The notes under the pieces are model-generated. The model was not told the origin of the DNA. It searched no databases and was given only the letters and a program-made list of their open reading frames with translations. From the NCBI GenBank assembly GCA_017795085.1, contig CP051246.1:1924514-1988513 (forward strand): a stretch of 64,000 nucleotides of DNA, read 5' to 3'. Shown here in pieces: positions 36,712 through 46,569 of this stretch. Both the position numbers and the translations under genes were made by a program. Source of the DNA: Salegentibacter sp. (GTDB lineage Bacteria; Bacteroidota; Bacteroidia; Flavobacteriales; Flavobacteriaceae). Within the stretch, counting starts at the first letter, position 1. Each line of letters opens with the position of its first letter.

Positions 36712-37704
36712 TTATTTAGATACTGAAAAAGCGTAAGTTATCTGGTTATAATATTTCTCTCCCGGCTTCAATACTGCAGACGGAAAGTTCCTGAAATTAG
36801 GTGCATTGGGAAAGTTTTGTGCTTCTAAGCAAAGAGAAGGATAAGAATCAGAAATTTCTGTTCGATAATTCAAACCATCAGGTAACTCTTCAGGAGCATA
36901 AGCCACAACCCCAGGTTGATTTGTTGATAATTTCATTTTAATCCCGGTTAAAGGCGCATATAAAATTGCTGCTGTCTCATCTCTGCCACTATTAAGTACA
37001 AAAGTATCATCAAGAGAACGGTTACCAATCAACTTGCTTTCTGAGAAATTTTTAGGATGTTCCTTTAATTTTGTCAAATTTCCGGTAGGTAAAAGCTTCT
37101 TGTCTACCTCAAGCATTTGTCTTGCATCCAATTGTAGAAAATGATCACTTATACTCCCTTCCCCATTCAAATTAAAATAAGCGTGATTGGTAAGGTTTAC
37201 CACGGTTTCTTTATCAGTGGTAGCCGAATACTCAATCTGTAATTCATTTTCTTCAGTAAGGGTATAAGTAACACTGGCTTTTAAATTTCCCGGATAGCCT
37301 TCTTCTTCGTTTGGAGAAGTATAACTGAGGGTTACAGTAGGATTATGACCCGAGGTCTCTTCTTCCACTTCCCATAATTTATATTGAAAGCCCCGTTCTC
37401 CTCCGTGCAAGTGTACCCCATCATTTTGATATAACTTAAAAGTCTCATCATCCAGTTTAAATTTTCCTTCTGAAATCCTTCCCGCATATCGCCCTATAGA
37501 AGCTCCAAAACACTTGTTATACTCTTTATAAGCTTGTGTAATAAATTCTTCTGCCCGGGGAGAAACTATAATATTAACCGGAACATCATTTTTATCGGTA
37601 ATTTTAAAACTTAAAATTGCGGCCCCAAAATTAAGAATTTCAAGACAGGTGTTTTGGCCGTTTTTAAGGCTAATTACTTTTAGTTGGTCTTTTTTTATCT
37701 TCAA
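36712..37704 (-). CDS. galM: Aldose 1-epimerase (mutarotase)
   Basis: 330 residues with the galactose mutarotase beta-sandwich. NFGAAILSFKI, FGASIGRYAGRISEGKF, VHLHGGERGFQYKLWEV (His), VNLTNHAYFNLNGEG (catalytic His) and CLEAQNFPNAPNF (catalytic Glu) are conserved. It interconverts alpha and beta anomers of galactose or glucose ahead of galactokinase. No signal peptide is present, so it is cytosolic. Its start is 2 bases from the end of the DUF885 gene, so it is cotranscribed with the two upstream hydrolases and possibly with the symporter. Confidence 0.93.
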   Translation of the reverse strand: MKIKKDQLKVISLKNGQNTCLEILNFGAAILSFKITDKNDVPVNIIVSPRAEEFITQAYKEYNKCFGASIGRYAGRISEGKFKLDDETFKLYQNDGVHLHGGERGFQYKLWEVEEETSGHNPTVTLSYTSPNEEEGYPGNLKASVTYTLTEENELQIEYSATTDKETVVNLTNHAYFNLNGEGSISDHFLQLDARQMLEVDKKLLPTGNLTKLKEHPKNFSESKLIGNRSLDDTFVLNSGRDETAAILYAPLTGIKMKLSTNQPGVVAYAPEELPDGLNYRTEISDSYPSLCLEAQNFPNAPNFRNFPSAVLKPGEKYYNQITYAFSVSK

Positions 37705-37706
37705 GG

Positions 37707-39527
37707 TTATTTGTTTTCTTCTATGTAATTTTTAATTCGTTCTTCTAATATATTTAAAGGCATTGCTCCATTGGCCAGGATTATCTCATGAAATTCCTTA
37801 ATATTAAATTTATCTTCCAGTTTGGTCTTAGCCATTTCACGAAGTTCAAGGATTTTGTTCATACCTACTTTGTATGCAGTAGCTTGGCCGGGCATTACAA
37901 TATGCCGTTCCACCATTTTTACGGCATCGCTTTCAGCATTAGGTGTATTTTGTTTATAATAATCTATCCCTTCTTGTCGGGTCCATTTTTTTGCATGAAT
38001 TCCGGTATCAACTACTAACCGGCAAGCCCGCCAAAGTTCCATCGCTAAACGGCCAAAATCGGAATATGGGTCGTTATAAAACCCGATTTCCTTTGGTAAT
38101 AATTCACTGTAAAGTCCCCAACCTTCTATATAAGCGGTATAAGAACTATATTTTCTGAATTCAGGAATATCTTCCAACTCCTGAGCTATAGCCAACTGCA
38201 TATGGTGGCCGGGAATGCCTTCATGATAGGCCAAAGCTTCCATTTGATAGGTTGGCATAGCTTTCATGTCATATAAATTGGCATAATAAATCCCAGGGCG
38301 CGAACCATCAGGTGCAGGTTGCTGATAAAAGGCTTTTCCTGCACTGCGCTCACGAAAAGGCTCTACGGCTTTTACGTTTATATCAGCTTCAGGCTGGGTA
38401 ATAAACAAATTATCTAATTTTGTTTTCATCGTATTTATTAAAGCCGTGGCTTCTTTTAAATAACGCTCACGACCTTCTGAACCTTCATAATAGAATTGCT
38501 CATCGGTCCGCATAAACTCAAAGAAATCCTGTAAAGAACCATCAAAATTGGTTTTTTTCATAATTTCCCGCATTTCCTGATGAATTCTTTTTACCTCTTT
38601 TTTTCCCAATTCATGAATTTTATCAGCAGTTAAATCGGTAGTGGTACTACGCTTTAAAGCTCTGGTATAAAAATCCTTTCCTTTCGGAAATTTCCAGGCC
38701 CCGGCATCACTAGAAGAGCGCTTTTGTTGATTTTCCAACTCTTGAATTAATTTTTTATAAGCCGGTTCAAATTTTTTGGTTAAAACCTCTCCTATTTCTT
38801 TTTTTAAATTTTCCTGTTGATTTTCATCAAGGTCAAGCTTACTAATTTTAGCTTCAAAATCTCCATAAAGAACACTAAGTTCCCGGGATTCTTTAAACGG
38901 CTTGCCTTTTAACAGGTTTTTACTGTCTTCTATAACTTTATCAAATACAAAAGTGGGCGGTACAATTCCGTTTTGTTCCCTAATTTTTATATTCGCTATA
39001 ACATCATCTACAACTTCCGGAATAGCTTCAACTCTTGAAATATAGGCCCGGGCATCACTTACAGAATCGATACGGTGCATATTGATTAAGAAAGCAGGTA
39101 ATTCGGCATGATAACCAAACATTTGATTTACAGGATAATTATAAAAACGAAAATCATAATCTTCAATTTCGTTTTTCACCTGTTGTTTATACAACCGGTA
39201 ACTCAATAAAGTTTGCTCATCCAGGGCTTCAACATCTATCTTCTCTAAATACTCAAGACGCTCTTTAGCTTTTTTTAGGTCCTCCGCATATTTTAAATGT
39301 GAAATATCATCCCATTGCCCATAATTGGTTTTTCGTCCCAGCCGGGTTTGCATCATCGGTGATTCTGCCACATCCCGCTCAAACTGTTCATCAAAATAGT
39401 CATTCAAATCTAAAGAAGCAGCTGCAATTTCTGCTTCAGAATAAGTCTTTTCTTCGTTTTTACAAGCTGAAAGTACAAAGGCAAAAACCATCAATAAAAT
39501 CCCCGATTTATAGCTGAGTTTTATCAT
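37707..39527 (-). CDS. DUF885 family peptidase-like lipoprotein
   Basis: 606 residues with lipobox Cys22 (VLSAC). The DUF885 domain, distantly related to M32-type zinc peptidases, spans most of the protein. The metal motif HEGIPGHHMQLA lies around residues 434-445, followed by YIEGWGLYSELL with the further ligand. It is expected in the periplasm or at the surface as a peptidase; the substrate is unknown. It lies 4 bases after the CocE-type gene and 2 bases before galM, so it is part of a tight operon. Confidence 0.87.
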   Translation of the reverse strand: MIKLSYKSGILLMVFAFVLSACKNEEKTYSEAEIAAASLDLNDYFDEQFERDVAESPMMQTRLGRKTNYGQWDDISHLKYAEDLKKAKERLEYLEKIDVEALDEQTLLSYRLYKQQVKNEIEDYDFRFYNYPVNQMFGYHAELPAFLINMHRIDSVSDARAYISRVEAIPEVVDDVIANIKIREQNGIVPPTFVFDKVIEDSKNLLKGKPFKESRELSVLYGDFEAKISKLDLDENQQENLKKEIGEVLTKKFEPAYKKLIQELENQQKRSSSDAGAWKFPKGKDFYTRALKRSTTTDLTADKIHELGKKEVKRIHQEMREIMKKTNFDGSLQDFFEFMRTDEQFYYEGSEGRERYLKEATALINTMKTKLDNLFITQPEADINVKAVEPFRERSAGKAFYQQPAPDGSRPGIYYANLYDMKAMPTYQMEALAYHEGIPGHHMQLAIAQELEDIPEFRKYSSYTAYIEGWGLYSELLPKEIGFYNDPYSDFGRLAMELWRACRLVVDTGIHAKKWTRQEGIDYYKQNTPNAESDAVKMVERHIVMPGQATAYKVGMNKILELREMAKTKLEDKFNIKEFHEIILANGAMPLNILEERIKNYIEENK

Positions 39528-39531
39528 TTTA

Positions 39532-41379
39532 TTATTTTTTTAAGGCTGAAAATTTAAGGTAAGAATCTCCAAAAACCGTATGGGTTTGGGTTTTAAAATC
39601 TTCTTCTGAAGCTTCAAAAATATTAGGCACATAGGTTTGCGGATTTCGATCTATAAGTGGAAACCAGGTACTTTGCACCTGAATTTGCAATTTATGGCCT
39701 TTCTTAAAAGTATGGTTAATATCCTGAAGTGTAATTTTCACCTCGGTTTTTTTATTGGACTCAAAAGGCTCAGGTTTTTCAAACCCGTTTCTGAAACGCC
39801 CGCGCATTACTTCGCTACGTACCATCATATGATAATTGCCCATATCCAGATGTGGCATTGTTTCTTCGTAATTCTCAGCATCAGGTGGGTAAACATCAAT
39901 AACCTTTACCACCCAATCGGCAGCTGTACCGGTAGTAGCCACATTTAATACGGCTTTAATTTCACCGCTGAGTTTCATATCTTCTTCTAAAACTTCGGTT
40001 TCATAAAACAAAACATCAGGCCTTCGAGCCGCAAAACGCTGGTCACCGGTCATATATTCCCTCGGAGTGAAAACGGCTTTAATTTCGTCATTGTATGGCA
40101 CCGGCTTGTCAATATCACTTACAAACGTCTGCTCATTTTTAGAAGCAGATTCACCTAATTTTTGCTCTTCGCTTAGATAAAAAATCTTTTCTTCCGTGCC
40201 TTTTGGAGGCCATTGCTGGTAAATATTCCATTCGCGTGTTCCGGTATCATAAACATAAGCTTCCGGAAGTTCTGAATTATTATCACCTTCTTCTTTTAGA
40301 AAATGATTAAAAAATTTGGTTTCTATATTTTCCTGATAATCCTTTGAAATTTCATCACCAAAATAAACATTTCCAACAGCTTGTCTCTCGGAAAGCCTGG
40401 CCCAATCACCGTGGCTCCAGGGCCCCATAACCAGCGTATTATAATTATCGCTGTTTTTCTCTATATTTTTATAGGTTTCAAAAGGTCCATAAAGGTCTTC
40501 GGCATCAAAGAGTCCCCCCACTACCATAACTGCAGGTTTTATGTCTTCTAAATGCTGAACTATTCCGCGTTTTTGCCAAAACTCATCGTAATTAGGATGC
40601 TCTTTTAACTGCTGCCAAAAAATATTGTCCTCGCCGTAATATTTATCTAAATTTTTAAGCGGCCCAATATCCAGAAAAAACTGATATTGGTCTTGCGTTC
40701 CTAAATTGGGGAGTTCATACCAGGGTTTATCAGTTGGCCCATCTTTCCCGTATCCAAAAAGTGCGGTTACCCGCCAGTAACTTAACAAATAAGCACCATT
40801 ATGATGAAAATCATCAAAGAAGAAATCTCCTATACCCGCCTGGGGCGAAACCGCATTTAAAGCCGGATGCGCATCGAGCAAAGAAGCTACGGCATAATGC
40901 CCGGGATAGGAAATTCCCCAGGTACCGACTTTCCCATTGTTGTTTTCTACATTTTTAAGTAGCCATTCAATGGTATCATACGTATCACTGGATTCATCGG
41001 TTTCATTACCAGATTTATTCGGAATAAACGCCCGCATATTATCATATTTACCTTCACTCATCCAACGACCGCGTACATCCTGGTAAACAATGATATTGCC
41101 TTCCTGCATTAAAGTTTTGTTTGGTCCGATAAGCGAGCGAAACTGGTCTTCCCCATAAGGCTGTGCACTATAAGGCGTACGTTGCATTAAAATGGGATAT
41201 TCTTTTGAGGTATCTTTCGGACTGTAAATGGTGGTATGCAATTTTACCCCGTCACGCATTTCAATTTGCACTTCCTCTTTATTATAATGTGCTTTTACAT
41301 CATAATCGGTTTGGGCCAAAGCTGAAAAGGATAATAGTCCCGTAAAAACTATAAATAGAAAAGAATGAAGTAGTTTCAT
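39532..41379 (-). CDS. CocE/NonD family exported hydrolase
   Basis: 615 residues. The signal peptide ends at SALAQ. An alpha/beta-hydrolase core follows (VQIEMRDGVKLHTTIYSPKD, then the nucleophile serine in GTWGISYPGHYA, then FDAEDLYGPFETYKNI with the Asp region and MGPWSHGDWA with the His). A C-terminal jelly-roll typical of X-Pro dipeptidyl-peptidase or cocaine-esterase relatives completes it. It probably acts as a periplasmic acylase, esterase or dipeptidyl peptidase. It is the first gene of the run with DUF885 and galM. Confidence 0.88.
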   Translation of the reverse strand: MKLLHSFLFIVFTGLLSFSALAQTDYDVKAHYNKEEVQIEMRDGVKLHTTIYSPKDTSKEYPILMQRTPYSAQPYGEDQFRSLIGPNKTLMQEGNIIVYQDVRGRWMSEGKYDNMRAFIPNKSGNETDESSDTYDTIEWLLKNVENNNGKVGTWGISYPGHYAVASLLDAHPALNAVSPQAGIGDFFFDDFHHNGAYLLSYWRVTALFGYGKDGPTDKPWYELPNLGTQDQYQFFLDIGPLKNLDKYYGEDNIFWQQLKEHPNYDEFWQKRGIVQHLEDIKPAVMVVGGLFDAEDLYGPFETYKNIEKNSDNYNTLVMGPWSHGDWARLSERQAVGNVYFGDEISKDYQENIETKFFNHFLKEEGDNNSELPEAYVYDTGTREWNIYQQWPPKGTEEKIFYLSEEQKLGESASKNEQTFVSDIDKPVPYNDEIKAVFTPREYMTGDQRFAARRPDVLFYETEVLEEDMKLSGEIKAVLNVATTGTAADWVVKVIDVYPPDAENYEETMPHLDMGNYHMMVRSEVMRGRFRNGFEKPEPFESNKKTEVKITLQDINHTFKKGHKLQIQVQSTWFPLIDRNPQTYVPNIFEASEEDFKTQTHTVFGDSYLKFSALKK

Positions 41380-41472
41380 CTATAATTATTTTAAAAGTGC
41401 CTAAATATAGAAATTAGCGGCTTAACCCTAAAGAAAAAAAGTGCTTAGTGCAACTTTTGAGCAATTATTGAA

Positions 41473-43491
41473 TTACTCTTTTGTAGTCTCCCGGTACTTT
41501 TTAAGCCCATCCTGTAACCACTGATAATATTCCGAAGCATCAGGCATATATCCAACCGGCTCTTTCAGAAGATTCAAATTTGGATCTAACAGCACGTAAA
41601 AAGGCTGTGAATTATTACTGAAATTAAGGGTTTGGAAAGTCGCCCATTTATCTCCGATGGTTTTTATTGGTTTTATGCTTCCATTTGGTCTCGGATAATT
41701 AAACTGTTCTTCTTCAGGAAGTTCTTCTCGATCATCAACATAAAGCGAAATGAGGATATAATCTTCACTAATGGTTTTAAAAACTTCGGGTTCACTCCAC
41801 ACCTGTTCTTCCATTTTTCGGCAGTTTACACAAGCCCAACCTGTAAAATCTATCATTATGGGTTTATTCTCTTTCCGAGCAGCTTCTAACCCTTTATCCC
41901 AGTCTTTATAAGCCTCTAAACCTAATGGCGCTTCAGTACCTTTCTCATAAATACTATAAAATAACGGTGGAGGAAAACCACTTAACAATTTTAAATTGGC
42001 GTAGGAAGTATTGGTAAGTCCCGGGATTAAATAAAGCACAAACAGGAGGGTTAAAATACCAACACCTAAACGACCTTTACTGATTTTTTGATTAGGCGCA
42101 TCGTGTGGAAATCGAATCCAACCGAATAAGTAAGCGATTAACCCGGCGCCAAGCACAATCCATATTCCGAGGAAAATTTCACGTTTCAACAAGCCCCAAT
42201 GCTCTACTAAATCAGCGTTAGAGAGGAATTTAAAGGCCAGGGCCAATTCAATAAACCCTAAAACTACTTTAACTGTATTTAACCAGCCCCCACTTTTAGG
42301 TAATGAATTGAGCCAATTAGGAAACAAAGCAAACAAGGCAAAAGGTAAGGCCAGGGCTAGGCCAAAACCACCCATTCCCATAGAAAGTTGCATTGCACCG
42401 CCATCACTGGTTAAGGAGCCGCCTAACAATGATCCTAAAATTGGGCCGGTACAGGAAAATGAAACCAAAGCTAAAGTTAATGCCATAAAAAAAATTCCGA
42501 TGCCCCCTCCAATACTTGAGGCTTTATCGTCCATTTTATTACTCCAGGAGGCCGGGAGCGTTATTTCATAATAACCAAAAAAGGAAAAAGCGAAAATGAT
42601 AAATATCACAAAGAATACAATATTCAGTGTAACGTTGGTAGAAATATTATTCAGGATTTCGGGGTTTACACTGTCCAGTAAATGAAAAGGTAAACTCAGT
42701 AACACATAAATCAGGAATATGAAAAACCCGTATAAAATAGCGTTCACCAGGCCTCGTTTTCGGTTTTTAGCCCCTTTGGTAAAAAAGGAAACAGTAAGGG
42801 GAATCATTGGGAAAACACAAGGCGTAAGCAAGGCCAGCAAACCTCCAACAAACCCGAGCAAAAACAAAGTCCCAAAATTCTTATCTTCTTCTCCATCTAA
42901 CTTATAATCCTCAAGACCTTTTAAATTAGCATTAAGTGCCTGGGTTAATCTTTTATCTTTTTCTGAAATTTCAAGATTAATAAAACCTTCAGCCACTTCA
43001 TTATTGGCCAGTGAAATACTAAAACGTTCGGTTTCGGGGGGCAAACACTGTTTATCATCACAAACCGAAAAATAAATTTCTGCAACAACCTCTACGCTTT
43101 CAGGGTCGTTAACTTTTACATCCTGGGTGAAAATGGCCTCGTCTTCAAAATAAGTAATATCGGCTTCAAAAACCTCATCATAAATTGGTTCAGCGGTGGG
43201 TTCTTCGGTTTTTCCTACCAATTCAAAACCAGCTTCTTCGTTATTATAAGTAAAAGCCGTGGGAATTGGTGCAATATCAATGTCTGCTTCCTTTTGCGAA
43301 TAAAGGTGCCAGCCATCTTCCAAAGAAGCCGTGAAAGTTAACCGGTAAATACTATCGCTTTGTTTCTCTACGGAAGCCTCCCAGCTTATCGGATCTTCAA
43401 TTTGTAAATTATTGGCCCCAGTTTCAAAAACCTGGGCCTGAAGTTGAAAAATAGAAAAAAATAAGAGTAGCAGTAGTGCCTTTAGTTTCAT
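41473..43491 (-). CDS. dsbD: Thiol:disulfide interchange protein DsbD
   Basis: 672 residues in three parts: a signal peptide and periplasmic alpha domain (to about 190) with FSVCDDKQCLPP; a membrane domain of about eight helices with LTPCVFPMIPLT and SFSCTGPILGS carrying the paired cysteines; and a C-terminal thioredoxin-like domain with GWACVNCRKME. It carries electrons from cytosolic thioredoxin to the periplasm. Its stop region overlaps the tilS start by 4 bases, so tilS lies directly upstream in the same transcript. Confidence 0.95.
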   Translation of the reverse strand: MKLKALLLLLFFSIFQLQAQVFETGANNLQIEDPISWEASVEKQSDSIYRLTFTASLEDGWHLYSQKEADIDIAPIPTAFTYNNEEAGFELVGKTEEPTAEPIYDEVFEADITYFEDEAIFTQDVKVNDPESVEVVAEIYFSVCDDKQCLPPETERFSISLANNEVAEGFINLEISEKDKRLTQALNANLKGLEDYKLDGEEDKNFGTLFLLGFVGGLLALLTPCVFPMIPLTVSFFTKGAKNRKRGLVNAILYGFFIFLIYVLLSLPFHLLDSVNPEILNNISTNVTLNIVFFVIFIIFAFSFFGYYEITLPASWSNKMDDKASSIGGGIGIFFMALTLALVSFSCTGPILGSLLGGSLTSDGGAMQLSMGMGGFGLALALPFALFALFPNWLNSLPKSGGWLNTVKVVLGFIELALAFKFLSNADLVEHWGLLKREIFLGIWIVLGAGLIAYLFGWIRFPHDAPNQKISKGRLGVGILTLLFVLYLIPGLTNTSYANLKLLSGFPPPLFYSIYEKGTEAPLGLEAYKDWDKGLEAARKENKPIMIDFTGWACVNCRKMEEQVWSEPEVFKTISEDYILISLYVDDREELPEEEQFNYPRPNGSIKPIKTIGDKWATFQTLNFSNNSQPFYVLLDPNLNLLKEPVGYMPDASEYYQWLQDGLKKYRETTKE

Positions 43492-44801
43492 GAATTACAG
43501 GTGATTTTAATGATTTTTTGTGTAGGCGAAGTAATAGCAAAGCGGTTATCGGCACGATGATTTATTACCCAAACTATCTTGTTGCCGGAACATAACAACC
43601 AGGTATTTTCCTTTTGCGGCAAAGATAATTTTTTGTCCTTAAAGAAGTCGCTTAGCTTCTTCTTTCCTTTCATGCCGAAAGGATAAAAATAATCGCCTTC
43701 ACGCCATTTTCTGACTATAAGCGGGTAACTCAACATTTCAGCGTTTACGTAAATACTTTGTAAAGACTTTTCTCCCATTTCACCTACTTCACAAAAAGAA
43801 AAAGTGCCCATAGGTAGCATCGCGAAATCTTCGTTTTCTTCAATCTTAAAAACCTTATCTTCAACATCCTTCACCCTCTCCGTTAGGATTAGTTTTTCCC
43901 GGTCTTTTATAAGTCGATGTGTTGGAGAAAAAACTATTTTTCCGGCTTGGGCATCCAGTAAATGGTATACATCGTTCCATTCTGAAAATCCGAAAGACTT
44001 CAGCAATTGGTATAACACCGATTTGGTATGTGGAATTTTCTTTAGAAAGGCAATATCCAACTCGTAGCCAAATTTATTTTTCTGAACCAATTCAGGATAA
44101 ATCAGGCTAATATAGTCTTCAACCAACTCCTGGTTTTCTTGCAAATATTCCTGGGTTTGCATAAAACTTTGCAAAAAATCGGGATTTAGTTCTTCAAAAA
44201 CCGGCACTAAATCGTGACGGATTTTATTCCGAAGATATTTAGTGGAAGCATTACTGCTATCTTCCCGCCAGGAAATTTTATTCTCCTCGGCATATTGCTG
44301 AATTTCCTTTCGGGAAAATTTTAAAAGCGGACGCACAATTTTGTTATTTTCAGCCTGAATACCGCTTAAACCTTCCAAACCGGTACCACGAATTAAATTG
44401 ATGAAAAAAGTTTCTAAATCGTCATTGGCATGATGTGCCGTTAAAATAAAATCGAATTTTTCCTGAACCCGAAGTTCTTCAAACCATTCATAACGCAAAT
44501 CACGACAAGCCATTTGAATGGAAACTCTATATTCTTCAGCATAAATTTCGGTATTGAACCGCTGATTGAAAAAAGGAATCTCCATTTGTGTGGCAAGTTT
44601 TTTCACAAAAGCTTCATCTCCATCACTTTCTTTTCCACGCAAATTAAAATTACAATGCGCAATGGCAAAATCAAGATTTGCATGATGGCATAAATTCACC
44701 AACACCACACTATCTATCCCGCCACTTACTGCCAGTAAAAGCCGGGCATTTCCCAAGTAAGGAAACTGTGTTTTTATAAGGTATTTAAAGGCTTTATCCA
44801 T
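43488..44801 (-). CDS. tilS: tRNA(Ile)-lysidine synthase
   Basis: 437 residues. The N-terminal PP-loop is LLAVSGGIDSVVLVNL (about 22-37). LTAHHANDDLETFFINLIRGTGLEGLSGI, RPLLKFSRKEI and the DSSNASTKYLRNKIRHDLVP segment follow, then the TilS C-terminal domain (VRKWREGDYFYPFGMKGKKKLSDFFKDKKL). It makes lysidine at C34 of the AUA-reading tRNA and is essential in most bacteria. It overlaps dsbD by 4 bases and lies 36 bases after pabB. Confidence 0.97.
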   Translation of the reverse strand: MDKAFKYLIKTQFPYLGNARLLLAVSGGIDSVVLVNLCHHANLDFAIAHCNFNLRGKESDGDEAFVKKLATQMEIPFFNQRFNTEIYAEEYRVSIQMACRDLRYEWFEELRVQEKFDFILTAHHANDDLETFFINLIRGTGLEGLSGIQAENNKIVRPLLKFSRKEIQQYAEENKISWREDSSNASTKYLRNKIRHDLVPVFEELNPDFLQSFMQTQEYLQENQELVEDYISLIYPELVQKNKFGYELDIAFLKKIPHTKSVLYQLLKSFGFSEWNDVYHLLDAQAGKIVFSPTHRLIKDREKLILTERVKDVEDKVFKIEENEDFAMLPMGTFSFCEVGEMGEKSLQSIYVNAEMLSYPLIVRKWREGDYFYPFGMKGKKKLSDFFKDKKLSLPQKENTWLLCSGNKIVWVINHRADNRFAITSPTQKIIKITCNS

Positions 44802-44837
44802 GGAAATATCAAAGATACAAAAAGCAACTGCTAAAGT

Positions 44838-46211
44838 CTACTTTTTGGAAGTTTCAGCTTCCAAAGCCTCCCGCATGGCTTTGGCTTTTAGCAAGCATTC
44901 TTCAAATTCTTTTTCTGAATTTGATTGAGCAGTAATCGCCCCACCCACGGAAAAGGAAACGTATTTATTTTCTGAATTATAAAGAATACTACGAATTACC
45001 ACATTAAAATCAAAATCCCCTTCAGGTGTAAAATAGCCGACTGCACCACTATACAACCCACGTTTGGTTTCTTCAAGTGCTTCAATAATTTTCATTGCAG
45101 AAATTTTTGGTGCACCCGTCATGCTACCCATTGGAAAAGTTGCTTTTAGGCTTGTTACCGGAGAGATATCAGGTTTTATTTCTGCCGAAATCGTAGAAAT
45201 CATTTGATGTACCTGTTTAAACGAATAGATTTTACACAATTCGTCAACCTGTACGCTTCCTTTTTTAGCAATTTTGGAAAGGTCATTTCGTACCAAATCT
45301 ACAATCATCACATTTTCCGACTGCTCTTTTGGATCTTTAGCCAGGTTTTCAGCGATTAATTGATCTTCCTCGTGATTCTCTGAGCGCCGGGCCGTTCCTT
45401 TTATAGGTTGGGAAATAATTTGGTTTCCTGACTTTTTCAAATAACGTTCAGGAGATGCAGAAAGTAGGAAAAATTCTTCCAATTTAAGAAAAGTAGCAAA
45501 CGGAGGCCCGGAAATTTTATTTAAATTATCGAAAACCTGGTAAGGCTGGATTTCACAATTTTCAGCAAAAAACTCCTGACAAAAATTAGCTTCGTAAATA
45601 TCACCCCGTTGAATATGAACAAGCATTTCATTAACCTTTTCCAGGTAATTTTCTTTAGAAATTCGAGGCTTAATGAGTAATTGATCTCCACTTTTATGAG
45701 GTGAGAATTCTGAACCAACTGAATTTAAGCCTATGCTTTTTTGATCACTCCCAAACTCACTCCCCCTTTGAGGAGCAGGAAGGTTTTTAATTTCTATAAA
45801 ATCTTCTTCAATCTCATCATCCAGCATCTTTAAATAATGCATTTCCAACTGATTTCCCTTTATCAGAAACAATTTTTGTGGTTGAAAAAAATATAAATCA
45901 GGAAATTCCAGGCCATCAAAATTATTGGAAGTCAGCGTTTCTACATCATTTTTTAAATCGTAAGATAAATAACCAAAAATCCAGTCGTTAGTGGTTTGTT
46001 GGTATTCCTCCAATTTTTCAAAAGCATTGAAAAAATCGGTTTTATTGGCTGTAAAAGCTCCCACGGCAAGCAGCGCATCAAATTCGCTGTATTTTTGCTT
46101 ATAATTGTTACTATCCAGCCAGGCCACTTCACAAAATTGCCGGCTCCATACCCATAGTTTCTGTTTAAATTCCGTAGGATTTTGTATTGAAATTTTCTTT
46201 ATACTCCGCAA
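44838..46211 (-). CDS. pabB: Aminodeoxychorismate synthase component I (anthranilate synthase I family)
   Basis: 457 residues, TTG start; the N-terminus from there fits the family and no nearby ATG does. The chorismate-binding domain is complete: GDIYEANFCQEF, SASPERYLK, the key PIKGTARRS lysine, VDLVRNDLSKIAK, PMGSMTGAPKISAMKIIE and GAVGYFTPEGDFDFNVVIRS. It aminates chorismate for folate synthesis. A polar stretch at residues 144-177 looks like an in-frame insertion of an intergenic repeat and is not part of the normal fold. It precedes tilS on the same strand. Confidence 0.9.
   Translation of the reverse strand: MRSIKKISIQNPTEFKQKLWVWSRQFCEVAWLDSNNYKQKYSEFDALLAVGAFTANKTDFFNAFEKLEEYQQTTNDWIFGYLSYDLKNDVETLTSNNFDGLEFPDLYFFQPQKLFLIKGNQLEMHYLKMLDDEIEEDFIEIKNLPAPQRGSEFGSDQKSIGLNSVGSEFSPHKSGDQLLIKPRISKENYLEKVNEMLVHIQRGDIYEANFCQEFFAENCEIQPYQVFDNLNKISGPPFATFLKLEEFFLLSASPERYLKKSGNQIISQPIKGTARRSENHEEDQLIAENLAKDPKEQSENVMIVDLVRNDLSKIAKKGSVQVDELCKIYSFKQVHQMISTISAEIKPDISPVTSLKATFPMGSMTGAPKISAMKIIEALEETKRGLYSGAVGYFTPEGDFDFNVVIRSILYNSENKYVSFSVGGAITAQSNSEKEFEECLLKAKAMREALEAETSKK
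45680..45782. repeat. Repeat-like in-frame insertion within pabB
   Basis: Encodes LPAPQRGSEFGSDQKSIGL and the next 15 or so residues up to SGDQL. The DNA contains AACTCACTCCCCCTTTGAGG, resembling the CTC-rich decayed repeats found between genes elsewhere. It falls in the variable linker before the chorismate-binding domain. Confidence 0.4.
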
Positions 46212-46569
46212 GTAAGTTTAAGTTTGTTTTATAACAAAGGTAATAACATTTTAAAGCTTTTTATGATTGTAAACATAATCACCTAAAGTTTAATTTTTGT
46301 TATCTTAAAAACAGCTGAAAGCTTATACAATAACGTTCTGACTAGGCTTGACAAGACCTATTTATTTAAAATTTAAAAATAGACGACTTAATAGATATAT
46401 AAAAAGCTTTTTATTTAAATTCTCCATAACAAACCATCCAAAATCCTTATTTATGTTAAGGAATTAAAATAGATGAATACGAAACTTGTATTTCTTAGAA
46501 AAAAATATTAATTAGCGCATATTGCGCTTTCCAGCGTAAATTTATATTAACTTAGAGCCAAATATCCTC
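46212..46569. other. AT-rich spacer between divergent pabB and the sterol desaturase gene
   Basis: 358 bases with no open frame of note. The one distinct structure is AGCGCATATTGCGCT at 46514-46528, 6-bp inverted arms around TAT, 41 bases upstream of the desaturase-like ATG. It could be an operator. TAAATTTA at 46537-46544 is a weak -10 candidate. Confidence 0.35.
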
